64,000 bases of DNA from Aquabacterium sp. (GCF_029946005.1 NZ_JAQSDR010000027.1:121329-185328), one strand, 5' to 3'; positions 18,453-26,869 are shown, numbered from the stretch's first letter. Numbers and translations are program-made. The notes: generated from the letters alone by a model not told the origin.

Positions 18453-19997
18453 ATGGACGCGCACCGCATGGACTATCGCTACACCGTGGCCCAAGGGCCC
18501 GCCTTGTCCCAAATCAACGCCGACGCCTTGTTGGTGATCCTGACCGGCGACCACGCTACCACGGGTGATCCGGCCCTGGATGCCCTGGCGGAGCAAGCCC
18601 TCAAAGGCAACGATTGGGCACTCAAGGCGGGCAAGGTGCTTTATGTGCACCGGCCTGTCGGCGTCAAGGCGGCGCGCCTGGTGCTGGTGGCGGCGGCTGA
18701 TGCATCCGGCAAGGCCTTCAAGGCGGCCGTGGGCAAGGGCGTGGCCGAGGTCAAGGACCGTGGCGTGGCTCACCTGGCCGTCGCGGTGGGCGCGGGTTGG
18801 CTCCTGGAAGCCGGACATGCGCAAAGCCTGGTGCTGGCGGTGGCTGATGCCACTTATGTCTACCGCCACACCAAGCCCAGCGCCCCCAAGGCCTCTGGCT
18901 TGAACAAAGTGACCTTGCTGGGTTCGACCTCGGGATCGGCCGCCTTGAAGGCTGGTTTGACCCAAGGTGAGGCCGTGGCCGAGGGCGTGACCCTGGCGCG
19001 TGAGTGCGGCAACCGCCCTGGCAACTACTGCACGCCCAGCTACCTGGCTTCCGAGGCCAAGCGCCTGGGCAAGGAGTTCAAGCACCTCAAGGTGCAGGTC
19101 CTGGATCGCCCCGCTTTGCAAAAATTGGGCATGGGTTCCTTCCTGTCGGTGGCCAATGGGTCCGACGAGCCGCCCAAATTCATCATCCTGCGCTACGAAG
19201 GTGCGGCCAAGTCGCAGGCGCCCATCGTGCTGGTGGGCAAGGGCATCACTTTTGACTCTGGCGGCATTTCGATCAAGCCCGGCGCGGGCATGGACGAGAT
19301 GAAGTTCGACATGGGCGGTGCCGCCAGCGTGCTCGGCACCTTCCGCGCCGTGGCCGAACTCAAGCCCAAGGTCAACCTGATTGGCCTGATCCCTACGTGC
19401 GAGAACATGCCCAGCGGCACCGCCACCCGGCCGGGTGATGTGGTCACCAGCATGTCTGGCCAGACCATCGAGGTGCTCAACACCGATGCCGAAGGCCGCC
19501 TGATCCTGTGCGACGCCTTGACCTATGCCGAGCGCTTCAAGCCCGCAGTCGTGGTCGACATCGCCACCTTGACGGGCGCCTGCGTGGTGGCCCTGGGACA
19601 CATCCACAGCGGCCTGTTCAGCGCCGATGAAGAACTGGCCCAGTTGCTGCTGTCAGCGGGCCAACAGGCCCAGGACACCGCCTGGCGCTTGCCGCTGGAC
19701 GATGAGTATGGCGACTCGCTCAAAAGCAACTTTGCCGACCTGGGCAATGTGGGTGGCCGCGAAGGCGGTGCCATCACGGCCGCCGTGTTCCTGAGCAAGT
19801 TCACCAAGGCCTACCGCTGGGCCCACCTCGACATCGCCGGCTCGGCCTGGAAGTCGGGCGGGGCCAAGGGTGGCACGGGCCGCCCCGTCGGTTTGCTGAC
19901 CCAATTCGTGTTGTCGCAAGCAGGTGAGGGTGCCCTCAAGCCGCGAGCGCCTTTGGCTGCCAAGAAAACCACCAAGGTGGCGGGCAAAGCCGCTTGA
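18453..19997 (+). CDS. pepA: Leucyl aminopeptidase PepA (M17)
   Basis: The protein (514 residues) has the M17 catalytic domain with the two-metal site in VLVGKGITFDSGGISIKP and the signature NTDAEGRL, plus EMKFDMGGAASVLG. It removes N-terminal residues, preferentially Leu, from peptides in the cytoplasm, and in some species also binds DNA. ATG 18453 is used; a second in-frame ATG at 18468 would remove five residues. A Lys/Ala-rich tail (APLAAKKTTKVAGKAA) extends beyond the usual end. holC follows 19 bp later on the same strand. Confidence 0.96.
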   Translation: MDAHRMDYRYTVAQGPALSQINADALLVILTGDHATTGDPALDALAEQALKGNDWALKAGKVLYVHRPVGVKAARLVLVAAADASGKAFKAAVGKGVAEVKDRGVAHLAVAVGAGWLLEAGHAQSLVLAVADATYVYRHTKPSAPKASGLNKVTLLGSTSGSAALKAGLTQGEAVAEGVTLARECGNRPGNYCTPSYLASEAKRLGKEFKHLKVQVLDRPALQKLGMGSFLSVANGSDEPPKFIILRYEGAAKSQAPIVLVGKGITFDSGGISIKPGAGMDEMKFDMGGAASVLGTFRAVAELKPKVNLIGLIPTCENMPSGTATRPGDVVTSMSGQTIEVLNTDAEGRLILCDALTYAERFKPAVVVDIATLTGACVVALGHIHSGLFSADEELAQLLLSAGQQAQDTAWRLPLDDEYGDSLKSNFADLGNVGGREGGAITAAVFLSKFTKAYRWAHLDIAGSAWKSGGAKGGTGRPVGLLTQFVLSQAGEGALKPRAPLAAKKTTKVAGKAA

Positions 19998-20016
19998 TGA
20001 CCCTGATGGCTGATTG

Positions 20017-20457
20017 ATGAACACCGTTGAGTTTCACCATGGCATGACCGACAAGCTGTCTTACGCTTGTCGGCTGCTGCGCAAGGCCTACAAAAGCGGT
20101 GCGGGTGTGTTGGTCACAGGCGATGCCAACACGCTCAAGGCCCTTGACCGCCAGCTTTGGGTGTTTGACGAGCAAGAGTTTTTGCCGCATGTGCTGGCCA
20201 TGCCTGGGCAAGACATGCCCGCGCGTTTGCACGACACGCCGGTGTGGCTGGCGCCGCATGGTGTGAACACGCAGGCGCCCGGCCAGCGCAGCATCCTGGT
20301 CAACCTGGGCCCAGACATGCCCGATCAACCCGAGCGTTTTGAGCGCTTGTTCGAGATCGTGTCCCTGGAGCCGCACGACCGCCAGCTTGGCCGCCAGCGC
20401 TGGAAGCAATACGAGGCCCTGGGCCTGCAGATTCAGCCGCATGAGGTGAAGGAATGA
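20017..20457 (+). CDS. holC: DNA polymerase III subunit chi
   Basis: The 146-residue HolC family protein begins MNTVEFHHGMTDKLSYACRLLRKAY, the usual start, with the internal block GVNTQAPGQRSILVNLG. Chi joins the clamp-loader complex to single-strand-binding protein. The pepA-holC order is widespread. Its stop overlaps the next start by four bases (ATGA), indicating coupled translation with the small protein downstream. Confidence 0.93.
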   Translation: MNTVEFHHGMTDKLSYACRLLRKAYKSGAGVLVTGDANTLKALDRQLWVFDEQEFLPHVLAMPGQDMPARLHDTPVWLAPHGVNTQAPGQRSILVNLGPDMPDQPERFERLFEIVSLEPHDRQLGRQRWKQYEALGLQIQPHEVKE

Positions 20458-20855
20458 ATTTCCCCACCCGGCCCCATCCTGCCAATGTGCCCACGCTCAC
20501 CGAGGTCATCGAACTTGATCCCGAGGGCGGTCAGCTCTTGCCGACGTTCGAGGTCGCTTCATCAACGTCCATGGTGCCCTTGGCCTCGATTCCGCATGTC
20601 GTTCCAGCCATGCCGGTCGAGGTCATTGAGCCTGAGGTGTCTGAAGCCCAGTTGTCTCAACGCATCCTGACCGATGTGCAGCGACAGATCGACTCGATGC
20701 TGGAGTTCCGCTTGCGTGAATCCATGCAGCCCTTGCTGGCCCAGTTCACCGAAACCCTGATGCAAGACCTGCGCGATGAACTGTCCCGAACCATGCGCGA
20801 TGTGGTGACGCGCGCCGTGGCCCAGGAAGTGGCCAAGCTGCGCAACAACCGCTGA
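20454..20855 (+). CDS. Small protein of unknown function downstream of holC (possibly DUF2486-like)
   Basis: The 133-residue acidic protein has a proline-rich N terminus (NVPTLTEVIELDPEG) and a predicted helical/coiled C-terminal half (LSQRILTDVQRQIDSML...VAQEVAKLRNN). Burkholderiales often carry a DUF2486 protein after holC with a similar PTLTEV opening, so this may be a member. The ATGA overlap with holC suggests the two are made together. Function unknown. Confidence 0.75.
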   Translation: MNFPTRPHPANVPTLTEVIELDPEGGQLLPTFEVASSTSMVPLASIPHVVPAMPVEVIEPEVSEAQLSQRILTDVQRQIDSMLEFRLRESMQPLLAQFTETLMQDLRDELSRTMRDVVTRAVAQEVAKLRNNR

Positions 20856-20893
20856 TTCTTTATCTGTAACGCCATTCAATGATTGAGGTGGAT

Positions 20894-22039
20894 ATGACCC
20901 AACGCTTTGCTTTGTTCCCGATGGCCGCGGCCGCTGCGATGTTGTCCTCGCTGTGCATGGTCACTGCCGCGCAAGCCCAGACCATGGTTCGCATTGGTCA
21001 CGTGGCCCCGGTGTCGGGTGCGCAGGCCCACTACGGCCGAGACAATGAAAACGGTGCCCGCATGGCCATCGAGGAACTCAATGCCCAGGGCGTCGAGATC
21101 GGAGGCAAGAAGGTGAAGTTCGAGCTTGTGGCTGAAGACGATGCGGCCGACCCCAAGCAAGGCACAGCCGCAGCCCAGAAACTGTGCGACGCCAAGGTCA
21201 ATGGCGTGGTGGGGCATTTGAATTCCGGCACCACGATCCCGGCGGCCAAGATCTACAGCCAATGCGGCTTGCCCATGGTCACGCCCTCGGCTACCAATCC
21301 AGACCTGACCACCCTGGGCTACAAGAATGTGTATCGCTTGCTGGCCAATGACAATGCCCTGGGCGCCGGTTTGGCGCAATACGCGGCCAAGACCTTGAAG
21401 CTCAAGAAGGTGGCCATCATTGATGACCGCACGGCCTACGGACAGGGTGTGGCCGGGGTGTTCCGCCTTCGGGCCAAGGAGCTGGGCCTGGAAGTGGTGA
21501 GCGAGCAGTACACCAACGACAAGGCGGTGGATTTCATGTCCATCCTGACCTCGATCAAAAGCAAGAAGCCCGATGGCATTTTCTTTGGCGGCATGGACCC
21601 TCAAGCCGGCCCCATGTTGCGCCAGATGCAGCAACTGGGCTTGACCAAGGCTTACCTGTTTGGCGGCGATGGCATTTGCACCGACAAGCTGATCGAGCTG
21701 TCCAGCGGCGCGAAGACCTTGGGCAACGTGGTGTGCGCCGTGGGCGCAGCCTCGCTGGACAAGTTGCCTGGCGGCAAGGCTTGGCGTGCCAAATACGATG
21801 CCAAGTTCCCCAAGCAATATCAGGTTTATTCACCGTACACCTACGACGCGACGATGTTGCTGGTAGACGCGATGAAGCGCGCGGGCTCGGTTGATCCCAA
21901 AGTGTATGCGCCCAAGCTGGCCGCCACCGACTACACCGGCATCACGGCCCGCGTGCAATTTGAGCCCAATGGCGAGCGCAAAACCCCGTCCATGACGCTG
22001 TTCGCCTACAAAGATGGCAAGAAGGTGGAGCTGAACTGA
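20894..22039 (+). CDS. Branched-chain amino acid ABC transporter substrate-binding protein (LivJ-like)
   Basis: The product (about 381 residues) has a signal peptide (FALFPMAAAAAMLSSLCMVTAAQAQ). The periplasmic-binding fold includes VRIGHVAPVSGAQAHYGRDNENGARMAIEELN and VGHLNSGTTIPAAKIYSQCGLPMVTPSATNP, typical of Leu/Ile/Val-binding proteins. It should deliver amino acids to a Liv-type permease, but no permease or ATPase gene is adjacent, so it is an orphan here. I use ATG 20894 because GAGGTGG sits just upstream; ATG 20879 is in frame but lacks a ribosome site. Confidence 0.9.
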   Translation: MTQRFALFPMAAAAAMLSSLCMVTAAQAQTMVRIGHVAPVSGAQAHYGRDNENGARMAIEELNAQGVEIGGKKVKFELVAEDDAADPKQGTAAAQKLCDAKVNGVVGHLNSGTTIPAAKIYSQCGLPMVTPSATNPDLTTLGYKNVYRLLANDNALGAGLAQYAAKTLKLKKVAIIDDRTAYGQGVAGVFRLRAKELGLEVVSEQYTNDKAVDFMSILTSIKSKKPDGIFFGGMDPQAGPMLRQMQQLGLTKAYLFGGDGICTDKLIELSSGAKTLGNVVCAVGAASLDKLPGGKAWRAKYDAKFPKQYQVYSPYTYDATMLLVDAMKRAGSVDPKVYAPKLAATDYTGITARVQFEPNGERKTPSMTLFAYKDGKKVELN

Positions 22040-22052
22040 GCGAAAGCCTTGC

Positions 22053-22058
22053 TATAAT
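22053..22058 (+). promoter_or_regulatory. -10 element of tRNA-Ser(GGA)
   Basis: A perfect TATAAT lies 10 bases before the tRNA 5' end; no matching -35 hexamer is evident. Confidence 0.6.
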
Positions 22059-22068
22059 TGCGGGCTTC

Positions 22069-22160
<92 letters not shown>

Positions 22161-22169
22161 ACACTAATG

Positions 22170-22193
22170 AAAACGGGCCTTCGGGCCCGTTTT
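22170..22193 (+). terminator. Rho-independent terminator after tRNA-Ser
   Basis: The stem AAAACGGGCC/GGCCCGTTTT closes on a stable TTCG tetraloop, 11 bases after the tRNA CCA. The T-run is short (TTTTGCTTTG). Confidence 0.85.
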
Positions 22194-22212
22194 GCTTTGC
22201 TTGGAAGGTCCT

Positions 22213-22689
22213 ATGACGCGTCAGATTCCCTCTTCTGAAGGCTCCTTCAACCCGCATGTGCCCGGCATTGATTACGGCATGCTCGATTCACTGGTCGGAT
22301 ATGGCGTGCGCCGCGCGCAGATCGCGATCTACAACGATTTCCTGCCCGCGCTGGATGCCTGGAACATCACCCCCCCGCGCTTCTCCGCCCTGGTGATCAT
22401 CAGCCGCAACAAGGGCCTGAAGTTGACCGAGCTGGCGCAAGTGCTGGGCATTGCCCGCTCGGGCGTGGTGGCACTGATCGATACCTTGTCCGAGATGGGC
22501 TACGTCGATCGCCTGGCGGTGCCGGGCGACCGCCGTGCCTATGGCCTGGCCCTGACGGCCTTGGGTAAAAAGGATCTGCGTCAGATTGAGCAGGCGGTGC
22601 TCAAGCAAGACCAACGGGCCGCTCACCGCTTGACGGTGGAAGAGCGCCAGCAGTTGTTGACTCTGCTCGACAAGCTGGCCTGTCCCTGA
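22213..22689 (+). CDS. MarR-family transcriptional regulator
   Basis: The 158-residue winged-helix protein has the recognition region LKLTELAQVLGIARSGVVALIDTLSEMGYVDRLAVPGDRRAYGLALTALGK. The wing motif PGDRRAYGL is the MarR DxR signature. It begins at ATG 22213 with GGAAGG upstream. It may control the alpha/beta hydrolase gene 108 bp downstream on the same strand, but no clear operator was found in that gap. The ligand is unknown. Confidence 0.88.
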   Translation: MTRQIPSSEGSFNPHVPGIDYGMLDSLVGYGVRRAQIAIYNDFLPALDAWNITPPRFSALVIISRNKGLKLTELAQVLGIARSGVVALIDTLSEMGYVDRLAVPGDRRAYGLALTALGKKDLRQIEQAVLKQDQRAAHRLTVEERQQLLTLLDKLACP

Positions 22690-22797
22690 TCAAAAGGCCC
22701 CTTCACCGCAATAAGCGCATGCGCATTGATTGTTATGATGAAGAACTATTCAACTCGGCTGAGTAGTCACATCCGAGTCACTCGAACGCAGTAAAGG

Positions 22798-23580
22798 ATG
22801 CCCCCAATGTGGCACTGTGAAGAGAAAGGGCAGGGGCGCCCGCTGGTGCTGCTGCACGGCATCGGCATGTCTGGCTTTGCCTGGTCGCCGGTGATGGACT
22901 TGCTGGCCAAGGATCGCCGCGTGCTGGCCTTCGACACAGCAGGTTTTGGCAAGACGCCGATGCTGCCACCGGGTGTGCCACCCAGCGTGCCCAACCTGGT
23001 TCGGTCTCTGCTGGACACCCTGGACGCCATGGGCATCCACGAGCCCGTTGACGTGGTCGGCAACTCAATGGGGGGCTGGATGGCGCTGGAGGTGGCTCGC
23101 CGAGGCCGGGCACGTTCGGTGGTGGCCATCTCGCCCGCAGGCTTGTGGAAGGGGCACCCGGCATCCTGGGTCAAGCACTTCTTTGGCTTCATGCGCGCGT
23201 CCACCAAGTTGTCGCCTGGCATGGTGAAGCTGCTCATGAAGTCGGGGCTGATGCGTGAGTTGCTGCTGTCCATCCCCATTTCTTTTGGCAGTCGCCGCAT
23301 GTCCGCGAGCGATGCCTCCCGCGCGGCCATTGAGTTCGCCTTTGCGCCTGGCTTTGATGCCGCGCTGGCCAACGCTGGTGCCTTCGAAGGCGGGCAATCC
23401 ATCACCTGCCCGCTGACGGTCGCGTTTGGCCAGCGTGATTGGCTATTGACCGGCAGCGCCCAGCAGCGCGATCAGCTGCCACCTGGCACCCGTTGGTTCA
23501 AGCCCGCCAAGTGGGGGCATGTGCCCATGTGGGTTGATCCGCATGGGGTGTCTCGTTTGATCCTGGATGGCACGGTGTAA
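22798..23580 (+). CDS. Alpha/beta-fold hydrolase
   Basis: The 260-residue protein has the oxyanion segment LLHGIGMSGFAW, the nucleophile elbow GNSMGGW (Ser nucleophile) and the C-terminal His in WGHVPMWVDP. An Asp in FGQRDWLL completes the triad. It has no signal peptide, so it should be a cytoplasmic hydrolase of unknown substrate. Its last 83 bp overlap the convergent SDR gene's 3' end. A second ATG at 22807 could be the real start. Confidence 0.85.
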   Translation: MPPMWHCEEKGQGRPLVLLHGIGMSGFAWSPVMDLLAKDRRVLAFDTAGFGKTPMLPPGVPPSVPNLVRSLLDTLDAMGIHEPVDVVGNSMGGWMALEVARRGRARSVVAISPAGLWKGHPASWVKHFFGFMRASTKLSPGMVKLLMKSGLMRELLLSIPISFGSRRMSASDASRAAIEFAFAPGFDAALANAGAFEGGQSITCPLTVAFGQRDWLLTGSAQQRDQLPPGTRWFKPAKWGHVPMWVDPHGVSRLILDGTV

Positions 23581-24886
23581 CCGCAGGGTTCAAGGCAGGC
23601 ACGCTCAGCCATAACAGCATCACCGAGGCCAGCACGGGCACGTTCTTGACCAAGGGGCCGCAGTGGTCGATGGTCAACTCGGGCATGTTCCACGCCGCCG
23701 TGGCGGTGTAGCCCACGATGGCCCCGGCCTGCAAGGCATAGGTCCAGGCGCCTGGGTGGCGGCGCAGCAAGGTCAGGCCCATGGCCGTGTTGATCGTGCA
23801 GGACAGCGCCATCATGCGCCAACCCCACTCGCCACTGAAGCCGCAGCGGGCCAGCAGATCCAGCACATGCGAAGCCTGTGGCCAAGCCACGGTGATCAGG
23901 GCCGTGTAGATCCACATGAAGGCCAGCGTGGCTTGCAGGCCATGGCGCATCCAGGTCGGCAGCGCGACCCAGGTGGGCAAGACCAGCGCCTGTTCCATCG
24001 CGGTGGGCTCGCGGCCCAGCCAGGCATGTGCGGCGTTGACGGCGGTGGTGTTGCCATGTTCCAGCATGGTCAGCGTGTCAGGGCTGAAGGCTTGTTGGTC
24101 AAACCATTGGGCCATGTGCGCGCCCAGGCGCATGAAGGGCATGGGCACAGGCATCCACAACGGCTCGCCCAGCCCTTGCGCACGCCGATAGTGTTGAAGC
24201 ATGTCGCGGTAGCTGAGCACCTGCGGGCCGGCCAGTTCATGCACGGCGCCGTCGACCGAAGCGATGGGCGACGCGTGCCCGGCCATGCGCGCCACGGCCT
24301 CGGCCAGCTCCAGCACATGGATGGGTTGCACCCTTTGGCGGCCCAGCCCAGGCAGGCCGACGACCGGCATGCGCGCCAGCTGCTGAAACAAGGCGGCACT
24401 TTGGCTACCGGGGCCGTAGACCAGCGAGGGCCGCACCACTACACCGTCCAGCAAGCCTTGGCGCACCAGGCCCAGCAAGGCTTCGTCGGCTTGCAGCTTG
24501 GTCAGCGCGTAAGGTGTTTGCAGGTGGTGCGGCTGTGAACCCACGCCCAGCGCAGAGATCTGGATGACGCGCTGCACGCCAGCCAGGGCGGCCCCTCGGA
24601 ACAGGGCTGCTGGCCCTTGCGCGTGGATGCGCTCGAAGCGGTTGCGCGAGTCCTGCATCAGGATGCCGACCGCGTTGATCACCACGTCAAAGCCGCCAGC
24701 CAGTGTCAGGCGCTCGGCCCAGGCTTGAGGGCTGACGTCTTCGGCGAAGTCGCAGTGCACGTAGTCGCTGCCCGCTGCAGCGGTTCGGCGGCCTTCGACC
24801 ACGGTGTGGCCATGCGCCCGCAGGGTTGACGCGATCGCCCCGCCAATGCAACCCGATGCGCCTAGGATCAAGATTCTTCTGCTCAT
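23498..24886 (-). CDS. NAD(P)-binding SDR protein fused to a DoxX-like membrane domain
   Basis: The product has about 462 residues. Residues 1-290 form an atypical short-chain dehydrogenase (MSRRILILGASGCIGGAIA nucleotide-binding loop; TPYALTKLQADEALL with the YxxxK pair). The C-terminal ~140 residues carry four hydrophobic helices (LQATLAFMWIYTALITVAW, MALSCTINTAMGLTLL, ALQAGAIVGYTATAAW, VPVLASVMLLWLSVPAL) of DoxX_3 type. This fusion exists in other proteobacteria, and its substrate is unknown. It follows the DCC gene by 10 bp, so they are cotranscribed. The C terminus overlaps the convergent hydrolase gene by 83 bp. An upstream in-frame ATG at 24919 lies within the DCC gene. Confidence 0.85.
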   Translation of the reverse strand: MSRRILILGASGCIGGAIASTLRAHGHTVVEGRRTAAAGSDYVHCDFAEDVSPQAWAERLTLAGGFDVVINAVGILMQDSRNRFERIHAQGPAALFRGAALAGVQRVIQISALGVGSQPHHLQTPYALTKLQADEALLGLVRQGLLDGVVVRPSLVYGPGSQSAALFQQLARMPVVGLPGLGRQRVQPIHVLELAEAVARMAGHASPIASVDGAVHELAGPQVLSYRDMLQHYRRAQGLGEPLWMPVPMPFMRLGAHMAQWFDQQAFSPDTLTMLEHGNTTAVNAAHAWLGREPTAMEQALVLPTWVALPTWMRHGLQATLAFMWIYTALITVAWPQASHVLDLLARCGFSGEWGWRMMALSCTINTAMGLTLLRRHPGAWTYALQAGAIVGYTATAAWNMPELTIDHCGPLVKNVPVLASVMLLWLSVPALNPAVTPCHPGSNETPHADQPTWAHAPTWRA

Positions 24887-24896
24887 GATGGTGCTC

Positions 24897-25373
24897 TCAC
24901 ATCTCGCAATGGTCGTCATGGCAGCGCTGCATTCGTCTTTGACGGGCCTGTGCGCGTCGCTGTGCGATCACGTTGACCAATGGCGCCAGGCGCTCAGAGA
25001 TGCCATAGCGGTGGCGCGCAAACCAGCGGTAGCCCATGTCGGTGATGGGCCGAAGCACAGGCCAGCGGGTGGGGGCCCACAGCCAGCCAAGGCCAACCGC
25101 GGCGTAGGCCAGGCGGATGGTCTCTACACCCGTGTAGACCTCGCCATCAGCGCCGATGCCATGCAAGGCCGCGTTCATGTCCAGCATGGTGGGCGGATGC
25201 GCGCCTGACGAAGCGGGCCAATGGTCGGCCAGGTTGAAGTCGGGTGCACTGATGTTCACGAAGAGCAGCTGACCTGCCACGCTTCGGTGGCGCAGCTCGT
25301 CCATTTCCAGGCGGCAGACGGGGCAGGAAGCGTCGTACAGCAGGGTGAGTGGGTAAACGCTGGTGGTGGCCAT
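24897..25373 (-). CDS. Thiol-disulfide oxidoreductase, DCC family
   Basis: The 158-residue protein has the DCC family signature YDASCPVCRLEMDELRHR near residue 13 (CxxC pair) and the later GVETIRLAYAAVGLGWLWAP segment. DCC proteins are predicted thioredoxin-fold oxidoreductases. The Arg/His/Cys-rich C terminus (RRMQRCHDDHCEM) is unusual and could bind metal. It is the first gene of a two-gene minus-strand operon with the SDR-DoxX gene. A 28-bp operator-like site starts 20 bp before its ATG. Confidence 0.87.
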   Translation of the reverse strand: MATTSVYPLTLLYDASCPVCRLEMDELRHRSVAGQLLFVNISAPDFNLADHWPASSGAHPPTMLDMNAALHGIGADGEVYTGVETIRLAYAAVGLGWLWAPTRWPVLRPITDMGYRWFARHRYGISERLAPLVNVIAQRRAQARQRRMQRCHDDHCEM

Positions 25374-25392
25374 GGCAATCTCCGGTCAGTTG

Positions 25393-25420
25393 TCTTTAAT
25401 TTCTGTCTATAGAGAAATAA
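25393..25420 (-). promoter_or_regulatory. Putative GbsR-type operator upstream of the DCC-SDR operon
   Basis: TCTTTAATTTCTGTC, five variable bases, then AGAAATAA (plus strand). The core is the dyad ATTTCT-N8-AGAAAT. The same left and right halves with the same spacing occur at 26001-26028 before the regulator gene, and both lie exactly 20 bp from the start codon they precede. Confidence 0.65.
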
Positions 25421-25435
25421 TCAGTCAAAAAAATG

Positions 25436-25981
25436 TCAGGGTTTGGTTTTGGTTTCGGATTCGCGGCCCAGCAGTTTCTTGATGCGGGCACCCAGTTTGA
25501 GCACTTTGGTCAGGGTGGCCACATCCAGGCGCAGCATTTCGTCGCTCCAGGCGGTCAGGATTTCCAGGAACTCGAGGGTGGCGCGGATGCGCAAGCGAAC
25601 CTCGGCCGACTCCTTGCTCAAGGCCGGGTCAGCGAGGATGTCGCGCAGCACGGCCATGGTGGGGGCGAGTTCGCGCTCTTCACGCTCGCGCACGATGGTG
25701 CGGAACAGTTCCCAGATGTCGGTGGAGGTTTCGAAGTGATCGCGTCGGTCACCGGGCACGTGCACCAGCCGAGCCAACTTCCAGCTTTGCAACTCGCGAA
25801 GGCTGTTGCTGACGTTGGACCGGGCCACACCCAAGGTGTCCACGATCTCTTCGGCATGCAATGGGCGGCCGCTGATGTAGAGCAGCGCGTGGATTTGCGA
25901 GACCGTGCGGTTCACGCCCCAGCGGGTGCCCATTTCGCCCCAATGCAGGACGAATCGAGAAAGGGTGGGTGACAGGTTCAT
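25436..25981 (-). CDS. GbsR/MarR-type transcriptional regulator
   Basis: The 181-residue regulator has the GbsR-like opening (SRFVLHWGEMGTRWGVNRTVSQIHALLYISGRPLHAEEIV) and the winged helix LGVARSNVSNSLRELQSWKLARLVHVPGDRRDHFET. This family controls choline/betaine genes in Bacillus, but members elsewhere have other targets. The twin operators, one before this gene and one before the DCC-SDR operon, suggest it regulates itself and that operon. I chose ATG 25981 over 26017 because the former puts the operator at the same 20-bp distance as in the DCC promoter; the latter would place the operator inside the coding region. Confidence 0.85.
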   Translation of the reverse strand: MNLSPTLSRFVLHWGEMGTRWGVNRTVSQIHALLYISGRPLHAEEIVDTLGVARSNVSNSLRELQSWKLARLVHVPGDRRDHFETSTDIWELFRTIVREREERELAPTMAVLRDILADPALSKESAEVRLRIRATLEFLEILTAWSDEMLRLDVATLTKVLKLGARIKKLLGRESETKTKP

Positions 25982-26000
25982 GGCTGCATTGTCGGATACT

Positions 26001-26028
26001 TCTTTAATTTCTGTCAATGCAGAAATAA
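26001..26028 (-). promoter_or_regulatory. Putative autoregulatory operator of the GbsR-type gene
   Basis: Identical left 15 bp and right 8 bp to the site at 25393, with a different 5-bp spacer. On the minus strand it contains TTGACA, which could be the -35 hexamer, so a bound repressor would occlude the promoter. Confidence 0.65.
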
Positions 26029-26057
26029 CCTATCCGGGCGCAGTCGGCAAAAATCCA

Positions 26058-26294
26058 TTACTTGTTCATCAAGGCGCTTCTCACTGGCGCCGGGTTCGCC
26101 TCAAGAACCTGCCGCACGATGAAGGTTTGCTCAACGCGGTCAAGGGCTTTGCTGAGGTGCTGCATCGCGGCTTGATACCGGGTAGGGCATGCCGGGCCGT
26201 TGGTGCGGTCCAGACGCTCCAGGATGCGGCCGAGCAGGTGCACGGCAGTCAGGTGGGTCAATGGCGCGGTTGGGGCTTTGCGCAAGGCATTCAT
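26058..26294 (-). CDS. Small hypothetical protein
   Basis: This 78-residue ORF (MNALRKAPTAPLTHLTAVHLLGRILERLD...) has a convincing ribosome site, AAAGGAAACC directly before the ATG. It is predicted helical and basic, without signal peptide or membrane segment. No family is recognised. It lies upstream of the GbsR-type gene on the same strand but before that gene's operator, so it is probably a separate unit. Confidence 0.45.
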   Translation of the reverse strand: MNALRKAPTAPLTHLTAVHLLGRILERLDRTNGPACPTRYQAAMQHLSKALDRVEQTFIVRQVLEANPAPVRSALMNK

Positions 26295-26437
26295 GGTTTC
26301 CTTTCCACAGCTTGGGACACATTCATCCGGGGGCTGTCAAAGATGGGTCCAACACAATTTCAATGTAGACCTTGCCCTTGTCGCTTGTTGTCAGATCACA
26401 GTCAAACAAAGTGTCGGATAGAACTGACACATCGGGC

Positions 26438-26869
26438 CTAAATGCCTGATTCGTTCTGGCCAAGCGCGGGGTGGTTGTCCAGCCATTTCGCCAAGTCAAC
26501 CCGGCGGCCGCTGCGAATGTCGATGGCCTCCACGATCCGGCTGATGCGCAAGATGATGTCTTGCTCATCGGCCTCCCGACGCACAGTGACACTGCGCAAA
26601 CCGGGATGAACCGAGATGACACGCACCGTGGTGTTCTGCAAAACGCCGTTGGTGTCTATGTGCATGACGGCCCAATACTGGTCGCCAGCCTGCAGCAAGG
26701 CCTGGTCTTGATGGTGAAAGATGGCGCGGCGGATGCCTGCCAGGTAGGCCAGCATGCCTGTGCTTTGGGACGCCGGTTTGTGAGGCTTCATGTCGCGCTG
26801 CTGGCTGTCTTGGTGAGTTTCAAGATAGTGGGTGGGGCGCCATGCCAAACCAGTCGGCTGGGACACCAT
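26438..26869 (-). CDS. Hypothetical protein
   Basis: The product has 143 residues, or 117 if it starts at the internal ATG 26791. It contains a compact beta-rich core (YWAVMHIDTNGVLQNTTVRVISVHPGLRSVTV) and a C-terminal EQDIILRISRIVEAIDIRSGRRVDLAKWLDNHP. The latter faintly recalls the C-terminal part of WYL-type ligand-binding domains, but I would not assign it. Neither possible start has a strong ribosome site. Function unknown. Confidence 0.5.
   Translation of the reverse strand: MVSQPTGLAWRPTHYLETHQDSQQRDMKPHKPASQSTGMLAYLAGIRRAIFHHQDQALLQAGDQYWAVMHIDTNGVLQNTTVRVISVHPGLRSVTVRREADEQDIILRISRIVEAIDIRSGRRVDLAKWLDNHPALGQNESGI

Noticed and set aside
25905..26441. A plus-strand 178-codon frame across the GbsR-type promoter
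   Set aside because: It would run through the GbsR-type start region and operator and has no domain. The minus-strand 78-residue ORF has a better ribosome site.
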